Source of the DNA: Candidatus Rokuibacteriota bacterium
GTDB taxonomy: Bacteria > Methylomirabilota > Methylomirabilia > Rokubacteriales > CSP1-6
Reading direction: 5' to 3'
Length of the DNA: 64,000 nucleotides
Assembly: GCA_003220345.1 (NCBI GenBank)
Contig: QHSC01000078.1
Span: 1 to 64,000, forward strand
In this document: one piece after another, positions 24,588 to 33,084 of the stretch
Numbering within the stretch: position 1 is the stretch's first letter
Layout of the letters: each line of letters opens with the position of its first letter
Made by a program: the position numbers and the translations under genes
Notes under the pieces: generated by a model
What the model was told of the DNA's origin: nothing
What the model saw: only the letters and a program-made list of their open reading frames with translations
Databases searched by the model: none

Positions 24588-26394
24588 CCTCGGCACCACC
24601 AATAGCCTGGTCGCCCACGTGGACGCGGCCGGGATCCCGCGCGTCATCCCGGACGCGGAAGGGCGCCGGCTCCTGCCCTCCGTGGTCGCCTATACGCCCG
24701 CGGGCATCGTGGTCGGGGAGGCCGCGCGGCGGCAGCTCGCGCGGAATCCGGCGCGGACCATCTACTCCGTCAAGCGCTTCATGGGCCGGGGCGGCGAGGA
24801 TGTGAGGGAAGAGGCGCGCCACGTGCCCTTCGAGATCGCGCCGAGCGACGAGGTGGTGCGGATCCGCGTGGGCGACCGCGAGGTGACGCCGCCCGAGGTG
24901 TCCGCCGAGATCCTGCGCACGCTGAAGCAGCAGGCCGAGGCCCATTTCGGCGAGCCCGTGCACAAGGCGGTCATCACCGTGCCCGCATACTTCAACGATG
25001 CGCAGCGCCAGGCGACCAAGGACGCCTCGCGCATCGCGGGGCTCGAGGCGCTGCGGATCGTCAACGAGCCCACGGCGGCCTCGCTCGCCTATGGCCTGCA
25101 GAAGCTCGCCCAGGGCTTGATCGCCGTCTACGACCTGGGCGGCGGCACCTTCGACATCTCCATTCTCCGCGTCAAGGACGGGGTCTTCGAAGTCCTGGCC
25201 ACCAACGGCAACACGCATCTGGGCGGCGACGACTTCGATCGCGCCCTGGTCGAGTGGCTGCTCGCCGACATCAAGGCCGTCCATGGCGAGGACCTCTCGA
25301 GCGATCCGGAGGCCGTGCAGGAGCTGCGTCTCGGCGCGGAAGCCGCCAAGTGCCGGCTGTCGTCCGAGGAGCGGACCACCCTCACCATCCCGTTCGAGCG
25401 CTTCACCTACCGCCGCGAGATCACGCGGGCCGAGCTGGAGCGCCTGATCGCGGCCCTCGTGGACCAGACGCTCGGCCCCTGTCGCCTTGCCCTCAAGGAC
25501 GCGGGACTCACGCCCGATCAGGTGGGCGAGATCGTGCTCGTGGGAGGGTCGACCAGGGTGCCGCTCGTGCGGCGTCGTGTCGAGGAGCTCTTCGGGAAGA
25601 CGCCGCACAGCCAGCTCAATCCCGACGAGGTGGTGGCCCTCGGCGCCGCCGTGCAGGCGCACATCCTGGCGGGCGGGATCACGGACATGCTCCTGCTCGA
25701 CGTCACCCCTCTCTCCCTGGGCATCGAGACGCTGGGGGGCATCGTGAGCGTGCTGATCTCGCGCAACACGACGATCCCCACCATGGCCAAGGAGTACTTC
25801 ACGACCTCGGTCGACGGGCAGACGGCCGTCGACATGCACGTGCTGCAGGGCGAGCGGGAGCTGGCCAAGGACAACCGGTCCCTTGCGCGCTTCGACCTCA
25901 CCGGGATCGATCCCATGCCGGCGGGCATGCCCAAGATCGAGGTCACCTTCCTCATCGACGCCAACGGCATGCTGCAGGTGCAGGCGAGGGAGCAGCGGAC
26001 GGGCAAGGCGGCCTCCATCGAGGTCAAGCCCACCTACGGGCTCAGCGAAGCGCAGGTGGCCCAGATGGTCGAGGACTCCTTCACGCACGCCGAGGCCGAC
26101 GTCAACGCGCGGCTCCTCATCGAGACGAAAACCGAGGCGGAGACCGTCATGAACCACGTGCGGCGGGCCCTTGCCCAGGGCGGTCATCTCATGAGTGCCG
26201 AGGAGCGATCGCTGATCACCGGGGCCCTCGACGCCCTCCGCGCCGTCGAGGAGAGCGGCGACCGCGACGCGATCCGCGAGCGCACGATCGAGCTCAACCG
26301 GGCGACCGAGCCGCTCGCGCAGCGCATGATGGACAAGGCGCTCCGGGACGCCGTGACCTCCCGTCGCGCCGACGACATCTTGAAGAGGCCGTGA
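24565..26394 (+). CDS. hscA: Hsp70-type chaperone HscA
   Basis: 609 residues, somewhat shorter than DnaK. The ATPase domain has [12 protein letters not shown] (6-17), [12 protein letters not shown] and [15 protein letters not shown], and the substrate domain contains [17 protein letters not shown]. The length, the position between hscB and fdx, and the absence of the long DnaK C-terminal tail support HscA over DnaK. It uses ATP to release clusters from IscU via the LPPVK motif present in the upstream IscU. Its TGA overlaps the ferredoxin ATG (TGATG), so they are coupled. Confidence 0.92.
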   Translation: MSRIVGIDLGTTNSLVAHVDAAGIPRVIPDAEGRRLLPSVVAYTPAGIVVGEAARRQLARNPARTIYSVKRFMGRGGEDVREEARHVPFEIAPSDEVVRIRVGDREVTPPEVSAEILRTLKQQAEAHFGEPVHKAVITVPAYFNDAQRQATKDASRIAGLEALRIVNEPTAASLAYGLQKLAQGLIAVYDLGGGTFDISILRVKDGVFEVLATNGNTHLGGDDFDRALVEWLLADIKAVHGEDLSSDPEAVQELRLGAEAAKCRLSSEERTTLTIPFERFTYRREITRAELERLIAALVDQTLGPCRLALKDAGLTPDQVGEIVLVGGSTRVPLVRRRVEELFGKTPHSQLNPDEVVALGAAVQAHILAGGITDMLLLDVTPLSLGIETLGGIVSVLISRNTTIPTMAKEYFTTSVDGQTAVDMHVLQGERELAKDNRSLARFDLTGIDPMPAGMPKIEVTFLIDANGMLQVQAREQRTGKAASIEVKPTYGLSEAQVAQMVEDSFTHAEADVNARLLIETKTEAETVMNHVRRALAQGGHLMSAEERSLITGALDALRAVEESGDRDAIRERTIELNRATEPLAQRMMDKALRDAVTSRRADDILKRP

Positions 26395-26717
26395 TGGCGA
26401 CCCACAAGGTGACCTTCCTGCCCTTGAACGTCACGGTCGAGGTGGACGACAGCAAGTACCCCCTGGCCGACCACGGGAAGCCGGGCTCGCTGCTCGACAT
26501 CGCGCTCGCCAACAATATCAAGCTCGAGCACAACTGCGGCGGCAGCTGCGCCTGCACGACCTGTCACGTCGTCGTGCGAGAAGGCGAGGAGAACCTCTCG
26601 ACGATGGAGCAGGACGAGGAAGACCGCCTCGACACGGCCGAGGGGCTCACCTTGCATTCGCGCCTGGGCTGCCAGGCCGTGGTGCGGGGTGACGTCGTCG
26701 TTGAAATTCCCAAATGA
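26394..26717 (+). CDS. fdx: [2Fe-2S] ferredoxin of the ISC system
   Basis: 107 residues. Cluster ligands C48, C54, C57 (C-x5-C-x2-C) and C93 (SRLGCQAVV) fit adrenodoxin/ISC-type ferredoxins. It donates electrons for cluster assembly on IscU. The start overlaps the hscA stop. The TMEQDEEDRLD stretch at 70-80 is the usual acidic partner-binding helix. Confidence 0.93.
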   Translation: MATHKVTFLPLNVTVEVDDSKYPLADHGKPGSLLDIALANNIKLEHNCGGSCACTTCHVVVREGEENLSTMEQDEEDRLDTAEGLTLHSRLGCQAVVRGDVVVEIPK

Positions 26718-26746
26718 TCGAGATTCCGCGATAGACGGAGACGGCC

Positions 26747-26947
26747 ATGACCTGGAAGGATGCCGAGGACATCGCGCTCGCTCTCATGGATGAGCACCCC
26801 GACGTGGATCCGCTCACCGTGCGCTTCACCGACCTGCACAAGTGGGTGGTGGCGCTCCCGGAATTCAGCGACGACCCCAAGGCCTCGAACGAGGGTGTCC
26901 TCGAGAAGATCCAGATGAAGTGGCACGAAGAATACCAGGACAGGTAG
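26747..26947 (+). CDS. iscX: Fe-S assembly protein IscX
   Basis: 66 residues, the normal IscX length. It begins MTWKDAEDIALALMDEHPD and has the acidic, iron-binding face and the C-terminal MKWHEEYQDR typical of the family. IscX binds IscS and iron and tunes desulfurase activity. It is the last gene of the operon; the next three genes run in the opposite direction and converge on it with 11 nt between stops. Confidence 0.92.
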   Translation: MTWKDAEDIALALMDEHPDVDPLTVRFTDLHKWVVALPEFSDDPKASNEGVLEKIQMKWHEEYQDR

Positions 26948-26958
26948 CGCCCACGTGA

Positions 26959-27183
26959 CTACCAGGTGACCACGTGATCGCTTTCGAAGATGAGGTCCAG
27001 GAGCTTGTCGTGATCGAGGTCGGCGCCGAGGCGCTTGACGGCAACACCCGCGGGCAGGGGGGGAGCGGCGCCGTCGAGGAGCACGACGATCACCTCGGCT
27101 TCGGACTCCTGGAGCTGACGCGCCAGGATGTCGGCGGTGAGGGGCGGGGAGTCTCGCTTGATGAGATGAAGGAAGCGCGGCAT
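26959..27183 (-). CDS. Small DsrH/TusB-like protein
   Basis: 74 residues. Size and the pattern MPRFLHLIKRDSPPL...VIVVLLDGAAPP fit DsrH/TusB-type sulfur-relay subunits, but the usual cysteine is absent (there is no Cys at all). It ends a three-gene minus-strand run with two other DsrE-like proteins, with the start overlapping the stop of the upstream gene. Such trimers pass persulfide sulfur in tRNA thiolation or sulfur oxidation. Lack of the cysteine suggests a structural role. Low sequence complexity makes the family call tentative. Confidence 0.5.
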   Translation of the reverse strand: MPRFLHLIKRDSPPLTADILARQLQESEAEVIVVLLDGAAPPLPAGVAVKRLGADLDHDKLLDLIFESDHVVTW

Positions 27184-27539
27184 CAGAAGATGACGAAGCG
27201 CTCGGCTCGCGGGAGGAGGGCGGCGATCTCCTCCGCGGTGATCGACCTCACGGGGTGGCCGTCGGCGTTCCAGGAGGGATCCGCGGGCGCTGCGCCCGCT
27301 TCCACGAGGAAGGGAATGCCGAGCTTCTTCAGCGAGGCGCGGAACTTGGCGATGTCGTCGCCGTCCACGAGGTCGTCGGTGTCCTCGTCGAGCAGGTGGA
27401 CCGCGGGGCCGGTGAGGACGACGTCCACGGGGGTCTCGCCGGCCACGATACCCAGCGCGATGCGCATGGCCTCGTTGGCGCGGTGGGAGACGCGCGGATC
27501 CTCCGAGATCAGCACGAGCACGGGGTGGCGGGCTGCCAC
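27183..27539 (-). CDS. DsrE/DsrF-like family protein
   Basis: 118 residues with an alternating beta/alpha pattern (PVLVLISEDPRVSHRANEAM, PVDVVLTGPAVHLL, LGIPFLVEAG) like the DsrE/F fold. No cysteine is present. It is the middle gene of the DsrE-like trio. The role is unknown; it probably forms a complex with its neighbours in sulfur transfer or sensing. Confidence 0.55.
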   Translation of the reverse strand: MAARHPVLVLISEDPRVSHRANEAMRIALGIVAGETPVDVVLTGPAVHLLDEDTDDLVDGDDIAKFRASLKKLGIPFLVEAGAAPADPSWNADGHPVRSITAEEIAALLPRAERFVIF

Positions 27540-27540
27540 G

Positions 27541-27858
27541 CTAGTTGAAGGAGAGGAAGCGGTCGGTCGCGTTGACGATGTCGGCGAGCACCACGAGGCC
27601 GCAGTTGGTGGCCTTGTCGGAGAGCGGGAGCCGGCGCTTCTGGCAGCCGTAGGCGCACACGAAGAGCTTGGCGCCGCGCTCGGCCAGGCCCTGCACGCGC
27701 GCGTCCTCCACGCCGGTCACGCCGTCGTCGATCAAATACAGGTACACATCGGCACCGCGGTCGAGCGCGGCGCGGCCGAGGCCGAGGGCCGTGTCGAGGT
27801 TCGCGTGCTCGGGCCCCGTGGAAACCATGAGTCCAAGCTTGCGCTTCGCGAGGTTCAT
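27541..27858 (-). CDS. DsrE-family sulfur-relay protein
   Basis: 105 residues from ATG 27858. KRKLGLMVSTGPEHANLDTA starts the DsrE fold and YLYLIDDGVTGVE follows. It is the only one of the three small proteins with cysteines (CAYGCQKRRLPL, TNCGLVV), so it is the likely persulfide carrier. It is divergent from the second iscS across 38 nt, which fits a shared regulatory region and a role in accepting sulfur from that desulfurase. Confidence 0.65.
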   Translation of the reverse strand: MNLAKRKLGLMVSTGPEHANLDTALGLGRAALDRGADVYLYLIDDGVTGVEDARVQGLAERGAKLFVCAYGCQKRRLPLSDKATNCGLVVLADIVNATDRFLSFN

Positions 27859-27896
27859 CGCGAGGCCGAGCGTAGCACCCAGAGAGAGGAGCGTCA

Positions 27897-29060
27897 ATGA
27901 ATCGCCGAGTCTATCTCGATCACAACGCATCCACGCCGGTGCATCCCGAGGTGCTCCAGGCGATGCTGCCCTATTTCAGCGAGCGCTACGGCAATCCCTC
28001 GAGCGTGCACGGCTTCGGCCGCGAGTCTCGCGAGGGCATCGACGCGGCCCGCGAGCAGATCGCCGCCTTCCTCAAGGTGTCGAAGGACGAGATCGTCTTC
28101 ACCTCGGGGGGCACGGAATCGGACAACCTGGGCATCAAGGGCGTGGCCGCCGCGCGGCGGGCGGGCCACATCATCACCTCGCAGATCGAGCATCACGCGG
28201 TGCTGCGCACGGTGCAGACGCTGGAGCAGGAAGGGTTCACCGCCACCTATCTGCCCGTGGACGGCGACGGCATGGTCAGCCCCGACGACGTCCGCGCGGC
28301 GCTGCGGCCGGACACCATCGTGGTCTCGCTCATGGGCGCGAACTCGGAGGTCGGCACCCTTCAGCCCATCCGCGAGATCGGACGCATCACCCGGGAGGCG
28401 GGAGTGCCCCTGCACGTGGACGGCGTCCAGACTTTCGGCAAGGTGCCCATCGACGTGGAGGCTTCCGGCATCGACCTCCTGTCCTTCTCGGGACACAAGA
28501 TCTACGGCCCCAAGGGCGTGGCCGGGCTCTACATCCGGAAAAGCACGAAGATGGCCTCCATCCAGCACGGCGGCGAGCACGAGCGGCGGCGGCGCGCGGG
28601 CACCGAGAACGTGGCGGGCATCGTCGGGCTGGGCAAGGCAGTGGAGATCCGCGCCCGCGAGATGGGCGAGGAGGCGACGCGTCTGACCGCCCTCCGCGAC
28701 CGGCTCTGGCAGGGCGTGCGGGAGGGCGTGGGCGAGGTGCGCTTGAACGGGCATCCGACCCAGCGCCTCCCCGGCACGTGCAACATGTGCTTCCGCAACG
28801 TCGAGTCCGAATCCATCGTGCTGGGCCTGGATCTGAAGGGCATTGGCGTGTCGGCGGGCTCGGCATGCACGTCGGGCAATGTCGAGCCGTCGTACGTGCT
28901 GGTGGCCATGGGCATCCCGCTCGACTGGGCCATGGGCTCGGTGCGCTCCTCGCTGGGCCACGCCACCTCCGCCGAGGACATCGAGTACGTGATCGAGTCG
29001 ATCGTGCCGCTCGTGGCCAAACTGCGCACCCAGTCGCCCGTCGGGGCCGGCCGCCCCTAG
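27897..29060 (+). CDS. iscS: Cysteine desulfurase (canonical active site)
   Basis: 387 residues. All catalytic residues are present: H99 (IEHHAV), D175 and Q178 (LHVDGVQTFGK), K201 (SGHKIYGPKG) and the sulfur-bearing C324 (AGSACTSGNVEPS). It releases sulfur from cysteine as a persulfide. It is followed by an IscU-like protein and cysE, so it may supply a second, perhaps non-ISC, sulfur route, with the DsrE-like proteins on the other side. It is also the only window-encoded enzyme able to replace the activity missing in the first IscS. Confidence 0.93.
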   Translation: MNRRVYLDHNASTPVHPEVLQAMLPYFSERYGNPSSVHGFGRESREGIDAAREQIAAFLKVSKDEIVFTSGGTESDNLGIKGVAAARRAGHIITSQIEHHAVLRTVQTLEQEGFTATYLPVDGDGMVSPDDVRAALRPDTIVVSLMGANSEVGTLQPIREIGRITREAGVPLHVDGVQTFGKVPIDVEASGIDLLSFSGHKIYGPKGVAGLYIRKSTKMASIQHGGEHERRRRAGTENVAGIVGLGKAVEIRAREMGEEATRLTALRDRLWQGVREGVGEVRLNGHPTQRLPGTCNMCFRNVESESIVLGLDLKGIGVSAGSACTSGNVEPSYVLVAMGIPLDWAMGSVRSSLGHATSAEDIEYVIESIVPLVAKLRTQSPVGAGRP

Positions 29061-29090
29061 GAGTCTCAAGGGCCTTGGGATCGGGACCTC

Positions 29091-29170
29091 GTTCTTTCGA
29101 GCGCCGGCTTCGCCGACGCAACCCGATGTTGCGGGAGGCTCGGAGGGGGCCGTCGAGACCTCCTTCGATC
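29091..29170 (+). repeat. Intergenic repeat, family shared with 59660-59800
   Basis: TTCGAGCGCCGGCTTCGCCG (29096-29115) is matched at 59665 with one change, and both copies are followed by GA-rich to GGGGG-type sequence. The core folds as a GCCGGC-like hairpin. It fills the gap between iscS and the IscU-like gene and has no coding sense. Confidence 0.55.
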
Positions 29171-29175
29171 GACTA

Positions 29176-29553
29176 GTGCAATACAGCCCGACCCTCATCG
29201 ATCACTTTCGCAACCCGCGGAACGCGGGAGTGATGCGGGAGCCCGACGGGGTGGGCGAGGACGAGTTCACGGAGTGCATGGACCTGGCACGCTTCTACCT
29301 GCGGGTGCGGGACGGCCGGGTGGAGGAGGCGCGGTTCCAGGCCTACGGATGCGGGCCCACGCTGGCGGCATGCAGCGCGGGCACCGAGATGGCCGCGGGC
29401 TTCACGCTTGAGGATCTCGCCACGGTGCCCCCGGCGCAAATCGAGGCGGCCGTGGGAGGGCTGCCGCCGGAGCGACGCCACGCGGCGCTCGTGGTCGCGG
29501 GAGCCCTGCGCGCGGCGGCACGAGATGCCCTGGCCCGGAACGGGCGGGGATAG
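29176..29553 (+). CDS. IscU/NifU-N-like protein missing the third cysteine
   Basis: 125 residues, GTG start. Two ligand cysteines are kept (C34 in [12 protein letters not shown]59 in YGCGPT), with D36. The third, usually in RHC/IHC near the C-terminus, is replaced: the sequence reads [18 protein letters not shown], with A103. A free C66 is nearby. The LPP motif is present without the final VK. It lies between a desulfurase and cysE. It may be a two-cysteine carrier rather than a true scaffold. Confidence 0.78.
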   Translation: MQYSPTLIDHFRNPRNAGVMREPDGVGEDEFTECMDLARFYLRVRDGRVEEARFQAYGCGPTLAACSAGTEMAAGFTLEDLATVPPAQIEAAVGGLPPERRHAALVVAGALRAAARDALARNGRG

Positions 29554-29563
29554 GAGGCTTTCC

Positions 29564-30223
29564 ATGTTCGAGCAGATGCGGCGTGACATCCGGACGGTGC
29601 TGGAGCGCGATCCCGCGGCGCGGTCGTCCCTGGAGGTCGTGCTTTGCTGTCCCGGTGTGCACGCCATCTGGTTCCACCGCCTCGCCCATCCCGTCTGGAG
29701 GGGCGGGTGGCACACCCTGGCCCGCTTCATCTCCCACGTCGGACGCTTCATGACCGGGGTCGAGATCCATCCCGCGGCCGTGCTCGGGCCCGGGCTTTTC
29801 ATCGACCACGGCATGGGCGTGGTCATCGGCGAGACAGCCGAGGTGGGAGAGAACGTCTCGATCCTGCAGGGCGTGACGCTCGGGGGGACCAGCACCAAGC
29901 GCGAGAAGCGCCACCCGACCCTGGGCGACAACGTGGTGGTGGGCGCGGGCGCCAAGATCATCGGCGGGTTCCGCATCGGCAACGGCAGCCGGATCGGCGC
30001 CGGGTCCGTGGTGGTGCGTGAGGTGCCCGAGAACTCGGTTGTGGTTGGGGTGCCTGGACGCGTAACATTCCGGGATGGGGCGAGGTCGGGCATCGACCTC
30101 AACCAGAGCGATCTGCCCGATCCCCTGGCCCGCACCCTGGAGCAGATGGTGGAGCGCATCCACGCCCTCGAGGCGGAGATCGAGTCACTCAGGCAGGCAC
30201 TCAAGGAGACCTCGCGCACGTGA
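29564..30223 (+). CDS. cysE: Serine O-acetyltransferase
   Basis: 219 residues, the short bacterial/Bacillus type. The left-handed beta-helix hexapeptide region spans about 70-180 and contains the catalytic D81-H82 ([17 protein letters not shown]), [11 protein letters not shown] and [10 protein letters not shown]. It makes O-acetylserine, the precursor of cysteine. The next step enzyme (cysK) is not in the window. Context with the second desulfurase makes a cysteine-supply operon likely. It overlaps the following small gene by 4 nt. Confidence 0.9.
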   Translation: MFEQMRRDIRTVLERDPAARSSLEVVLCCPGVHAIWFHRLAHPVWRGGWHTLARFISHVGRFMTGVEIHPAAVLGPGLFIDHGMGVVIGETAEVGENVSILQGVTLGGTSTKREKRHPTLGDNVVVGAGAKIIGGFRIGNGSRIGAGSVVVREVPENSVVVGVPGRVTFRDGARSGIDLNQSDLPDPLARTLEQMVERIHALEAEIESLRQALKETSRT

Positions 30224-30405
30224 TTCCCAAAGACACGATGACGGTGGCCGAAGCCTCGACCTATCTCTCCATGGACGCCGCCACCCTCGAGCGCCTGGCC
30301 GTGGAGCGTCGCATCCCGGCCCTCGAGCAGGACGGGCAATGGCTGTTCTCGAAGAAGTCCGTCGACAAGTGGCGGGCCCGGAGCGCCGCGGCCGGGCCGC
30401 AGTAG
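30220..30405 (+). CDS. Small helix-turn-helix (excisionase/MerR-type) DNA-binding protein
   Basis: 61 residues, GTG start overlapping the cysE stop. [20 protein letters not shown] is a typical helix-turn-helix of the excisionase family, followed by [19 protein letters not shown], the wing. It lacks an effector domain. A role regulating this sulfur cluster is possible but unproven. Confidence 0.75.
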   Translation: MIPKDTMTVAEASTYLSMDAATLERLAVERRIPALEQDGQWLFSKKSVDKWRARSAAAGPQ

Positions 30406-30426
30406 GCGCGAGCCGCCACCGTCGTC

Positions 30427-31017
30427 GTGCCGGACTCACACGCGGATTTGCTGGACCGCGCCGCCGCGTGGTCGCTCCTCGCAGAATTCACCCAGTCGGA
30501 CAACCTCCGCAAGCACGCCCTGGCCGTCGAGGCGACCATGCGCGCCTACGCCACCCGCTATGGCGAGGACGTGGACGCCTGGGGCGTGGCGGGCATGCTC
30601 CACGACTTCGACTACGAGATGCATCCCGCGGCGCCCCAGCATCCCATGAAGGGGGCGGAGATCCTGCTCGCGCGAGGCGCGCCTCCCGACATCGTGCGTG
30701 CCATCCTTGCCCACGCCGACTACTCCGGCTATCCGCGCCTCTCCCTGCTCGAGCGGGGTCTGTACGCGTGTGACGAGCTGTCCGGCTTCGTCACCGCGTG
30801 CGCCCTCGTCCGCCCCGGCCGCGTCATTGTCGGCCTCGAGGCGGCGTCGGTGAGGAAGAAGCTCAAGGACAAGGGCTTCGCGCGCACGGTGAACCGGCAG
30901 GACGTCTACCGCGGCGCCGAGGAGCTCGGCGTGGATCTCGACGAGCACATCGCCTTCGTCATCTCTGCCTTAACCGCGGTCGCGCCCCGCATCGGTCTCG
31001 CGGGCGGGCCGTCGTAG
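30427..31017 (+). CDS. HD-domain hydrolase family protein
   Basis: 196 residues, GTG start. The HD metal site is visible: H30 (LRKHAL), then H59-D60 (MLHDFDYE), with HADYSG farther on. The family includes nucleotidohydrolases and phosphohydrolases such as YfbR and HDOD relatives. Substrate unknown. It is co-directional with cysE and polymerase IV, with short spacers. Confidence 0.8.
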   Translation: MPDSHADLLDRAAAWSLLAEFTQSDNLRKHALAVEATMRAYATRYGEDVDAWGVAGMLHDFDYEMHPAAPQHPMKGAEILLARGAPPDIVRAILAHADYSGYPRLSLLERGLYACDELSGFVTACALVRPGRVIVGLEAASVRKKLKDKGFARTVNRQDVYRGAEELGVDLDEHIAFVISALTAVAPRIGLAGGPS

Positions 31018-31024
31018 CACGGCC

Positions 31025-32227
31025 GTGGGCCAGGAGGCGGGCCCCCGGACCATCGTGCACGTGGACATGGACGCCTTCTACGCGTCCGTGGAGCAGCGCG
31101 ATCGCCCCGAGCTTCATGGGCTGCCCGTCATCGTGGGGGCGGACCCTCGAGGCCGCGGCGTGGTCTCGGCCGCCTCCTACGAGGCCCGGCGCTTCGGCGT
31201 GCATTCGGCCATGCCCATCAGCCGCGCCTTCCGGCTCTGTCCCGAGGGCGTCTTCCTTCCCGTCGACATGGACAAGTATGCCCGCGTGTCCGTCGAGGTC
31301 ATGGCCATCCTCGCCGAGTTCACACCGCTCGTGGAGCCCTTGTCCATCGACGAGGCCTTTCTGGACGTCACGGCGAGCGGCGCCTTGTGGGGCGACGGGG
31401 CCGCCATCGGGCGTCAGATCAAGTCGAAGATCCGGTCCCGGGTGAGCCTCACCGCCTCTGTCGGAGTCGCCGCAAACAAGTTCGTGGCCAAGGTCGCATC
31501 TGAGCTCGAGAAGCCCGACGGGCTTGTCGTGGTCGCGCCGGGCAGGGAGGGGGAATTCCTGTCACCGCTGCCCGTGGGGCGGCTGTGGGGAGTGGGCAAG
31601 GTGGCGGGAGCCGAGCTCCAGGCCATGGGGATTCTCACCATCGGTCAGCTTGCCCAGACTCCCGCCGCGCACCTGAAGGCCCGCTTCGGCCCTCACGGGC
31701 CCGATCTCCTTCAGCTCGCGCGGGGCCTCGACGACCGGCCGGTCCAGCCCGACGCCGCGCCCAAATCCATGGGCGCCGAGGAGACCTTCGAGCAGGATAC
31801 GCGCGACGTCGAGCTGGTTCGGGCGACGCTCCGGGGTCAGAGCGAGCGGGTGGCCCGCGAGCTCCGGGGAACCGGTTATGCCGGCCGGACAGTGACGCTC
31901 AAGCTCCGCTTCGCCGACTTCTCCACCATCACGCGCGCGCAGACGGGTGATCCGACCCAGGATGGCCTGGCCATCTATCGCCGGGTCGAGGCGCTCTTCT
32001 CCCGCGTCCGCCTGACGCAGGCCGTGCGGCTCATCGGTGTCTCCGTCTCGATGCTGGGGTCCGCCGGCAGCGGGCAGCTCTCCCTTCTCGAGCCCGACGT
32101 GGCACGCACGGAGCGCCTCGCCCGCGCGGTGGACCGTCTCGCTGCGCGCTTCGGAGATGAGGCCGTCCGTCCCGCGAGTCTCGTCCCGGGTAGGCGCCGG
32201 CCCCGACCGAGGCAGCCCTCCGAGTAG
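31025..32227 (+). CDS. dinB: DNA polymerase IV (Y-family)
   Basis: 400 residues, GTG start. Catalytic residues D14 (VHVDMDAFYASVEQ), D109 and E110 (PLSIDEAFLDV) are present. The helix-hairpin-helix region (RLWGVGKVAGAELQ) and the little-finger part follow. The C-terminal GQLSLLEPD is a beta-clamp-binding motif. It performs translesion synthesis. It starts 7 nt after the HD gene. Confidence 0.92.
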   Translation: MGQEAGPRTIVHVDMDAFYASVEQRDRPELHGLPVIVGADPRGRGVVSAASYEARRFGVHSAMPISRAFRLCPEGVFLPVDMDKYARVSVEVMAILAEFTPLVEPLSIDEAFLDVTASGALWGDGAAIGRQIKSKIRSRVSLTASVGVAANKFVAKVASELEKPDGLVVVAPGREGEFLSPLPVGRLWGVGKVAGAELQAMGILTIGQLAQTPAAHLKARFGPHGPDLLQLARGLDDRPVQPDAAPKSMGAEETFEQDTRDVELVRATLRGQSERVARELRGTGYAGRTVTLKLRFADFSTITRAQTGDPTQDGLAIYRRVEALFSRVRLTQAVRLIGVSVSMLGSAGSGQLSLLEPDVARTERLARAVDRLAARFGDEAVRPASLVPGRRRPRPRQPSE

Positions 32228-32245
32228 ACGGTAGACGCGTCCCGA

Positions 32246-32274
32246 TTGCCTTCGGGTTCCGCTTCGGCTAGACT
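32246..32274 (+). promoter_or_regulatory. Putative promoter of the ferritin-like/acyl-CoA carboxylase operon
   Basis: TTGCCT (32246-32251) and TAGACT (32269-32274) with a 17-nt spacer. The -35 and -10 are moderate. The predicted start near 32281 lies inside the palindrome that follows. Confidence 0.5.
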
Positions 32275-32275
32275 C

Positions 32276-32293
32276 ACTGAACAGTCGTTCAGT
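32276..32293 (+). promoter_or_regulatory. Perfect palindromic operator candidate
   Basis: ACTGAAC-AGTC-GTTCAGT, seven-base arms with a four-base centre, placed directly downstream of the -10 box over the expected transcription start. This is the typical place and size of a TetR/FadR-type repressor site. The regulator gene is not in the window. Confidence 0.6.
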
Positions 32294-32322
32294 CTGCTGG
32301 GAAGGTCATCGAGGAGACAGCG

Positions 32323-33078
32323 ATGGAGCGTCAGATCGCGTTCGACAAGCTCGCCCGGGAAGATCGCATGGTGCGCATGCGCGCGCGGGAAGTCGCGGAG
32401 AGCAAGATCAGTCAGGGCCTGCCGCCGTTTCCCGGGCTCTCCAGCCGCGACTCCATCAAGGAGCGGGCCCACGGCATCATGGTGGGAGAGATGCAGGCCA
32501 TGGAGGGAGCCGGCCGCACGGTGTACGACTTCCCCGACGCGCCATGGGAGTTCAGCCTGGACATGGCGCGGCAGGTCTGGGACGAGTCCCGCCACGTCGA
32601 GATCTACATCCGCCTGCTCGAGCACCTGGACGGCTATATCGGCGAATTTCCCGAGACGACCATCCTCTGGCGTTGCGCCTGCGCGGAAGACGCCGCCGCC
32701 CGCGTGGCCGGCGTCAACCGGGGTCTCGAGGGCCTCGCGTGCGACGTCTTCAACCAGCTCGTCTACATCGGCAAGAAGATCGGCGATCCCATCCTGGAGC
32801 GCGCGGTGGACTTCGTCCTCGCCGACGAGATCACCCATGTGCGCATGGGGTCGAAGTGGCTCACGAAGCTGACCGAAGGCGATCCGGAGCGGCGGCGCAA
32901 GGCCATCGAGTTCCAGGAGACCATCGACGAGCGCTTCAACCTGGGCGGGGCCCGCCAGCTCGGGGACCATGAAGTGGTTCCCATCTCCATCGCCACCGAG
33001 GCCCGCAAGCTCGCCGGCTTCACGGACGAAGAGATCGAGCGGCTGATCAAGTCAACTCAGCGCTCGCAAGTCTACTAG
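32323..33078 (+). CDS. DUF455 ferritin-like protein
   Basis: 251 residues. Ferritin-type ligands are visible: E57, E61 (GEMQAMEGAGRT), E88-x2-H91 (WDESRHVEIY), E136, and E169-x2-H172 (ADEITHVRMG). This is the DUF455 signature of a diiron four-helix bundle. A start at the ATG 32323 has a GAGACAGC leader. The function of DUF455 proteins is not established. It is the first gene of an operon with a second ferritin-like protein and acyl-CoA carboxylase subunits. Confidence 0.85.
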   Translation: MERQIAFDKLAREDRMVRMRAREVAESKISQGLPPFPGLSSRDSIKERAHGIMVGEMQAMEGAGRTVYDFPDAPWEFSLDMARQVWDESRHVEIYIRLLEHLDGYIGEFPETTILWRCACAEDAAARVAGVNRGLEGLACDVFNQLVYIGKKIGDPILERAVDFVLADEITHVRMGSKWLTKLTEGDPERRRKAIEFQETIDERFNLGGARQLGDHEVVPISIATEARKLAGFTDEEIERLIKSTQRSQVY

Positions 33079-33084
33079 CTGGCC

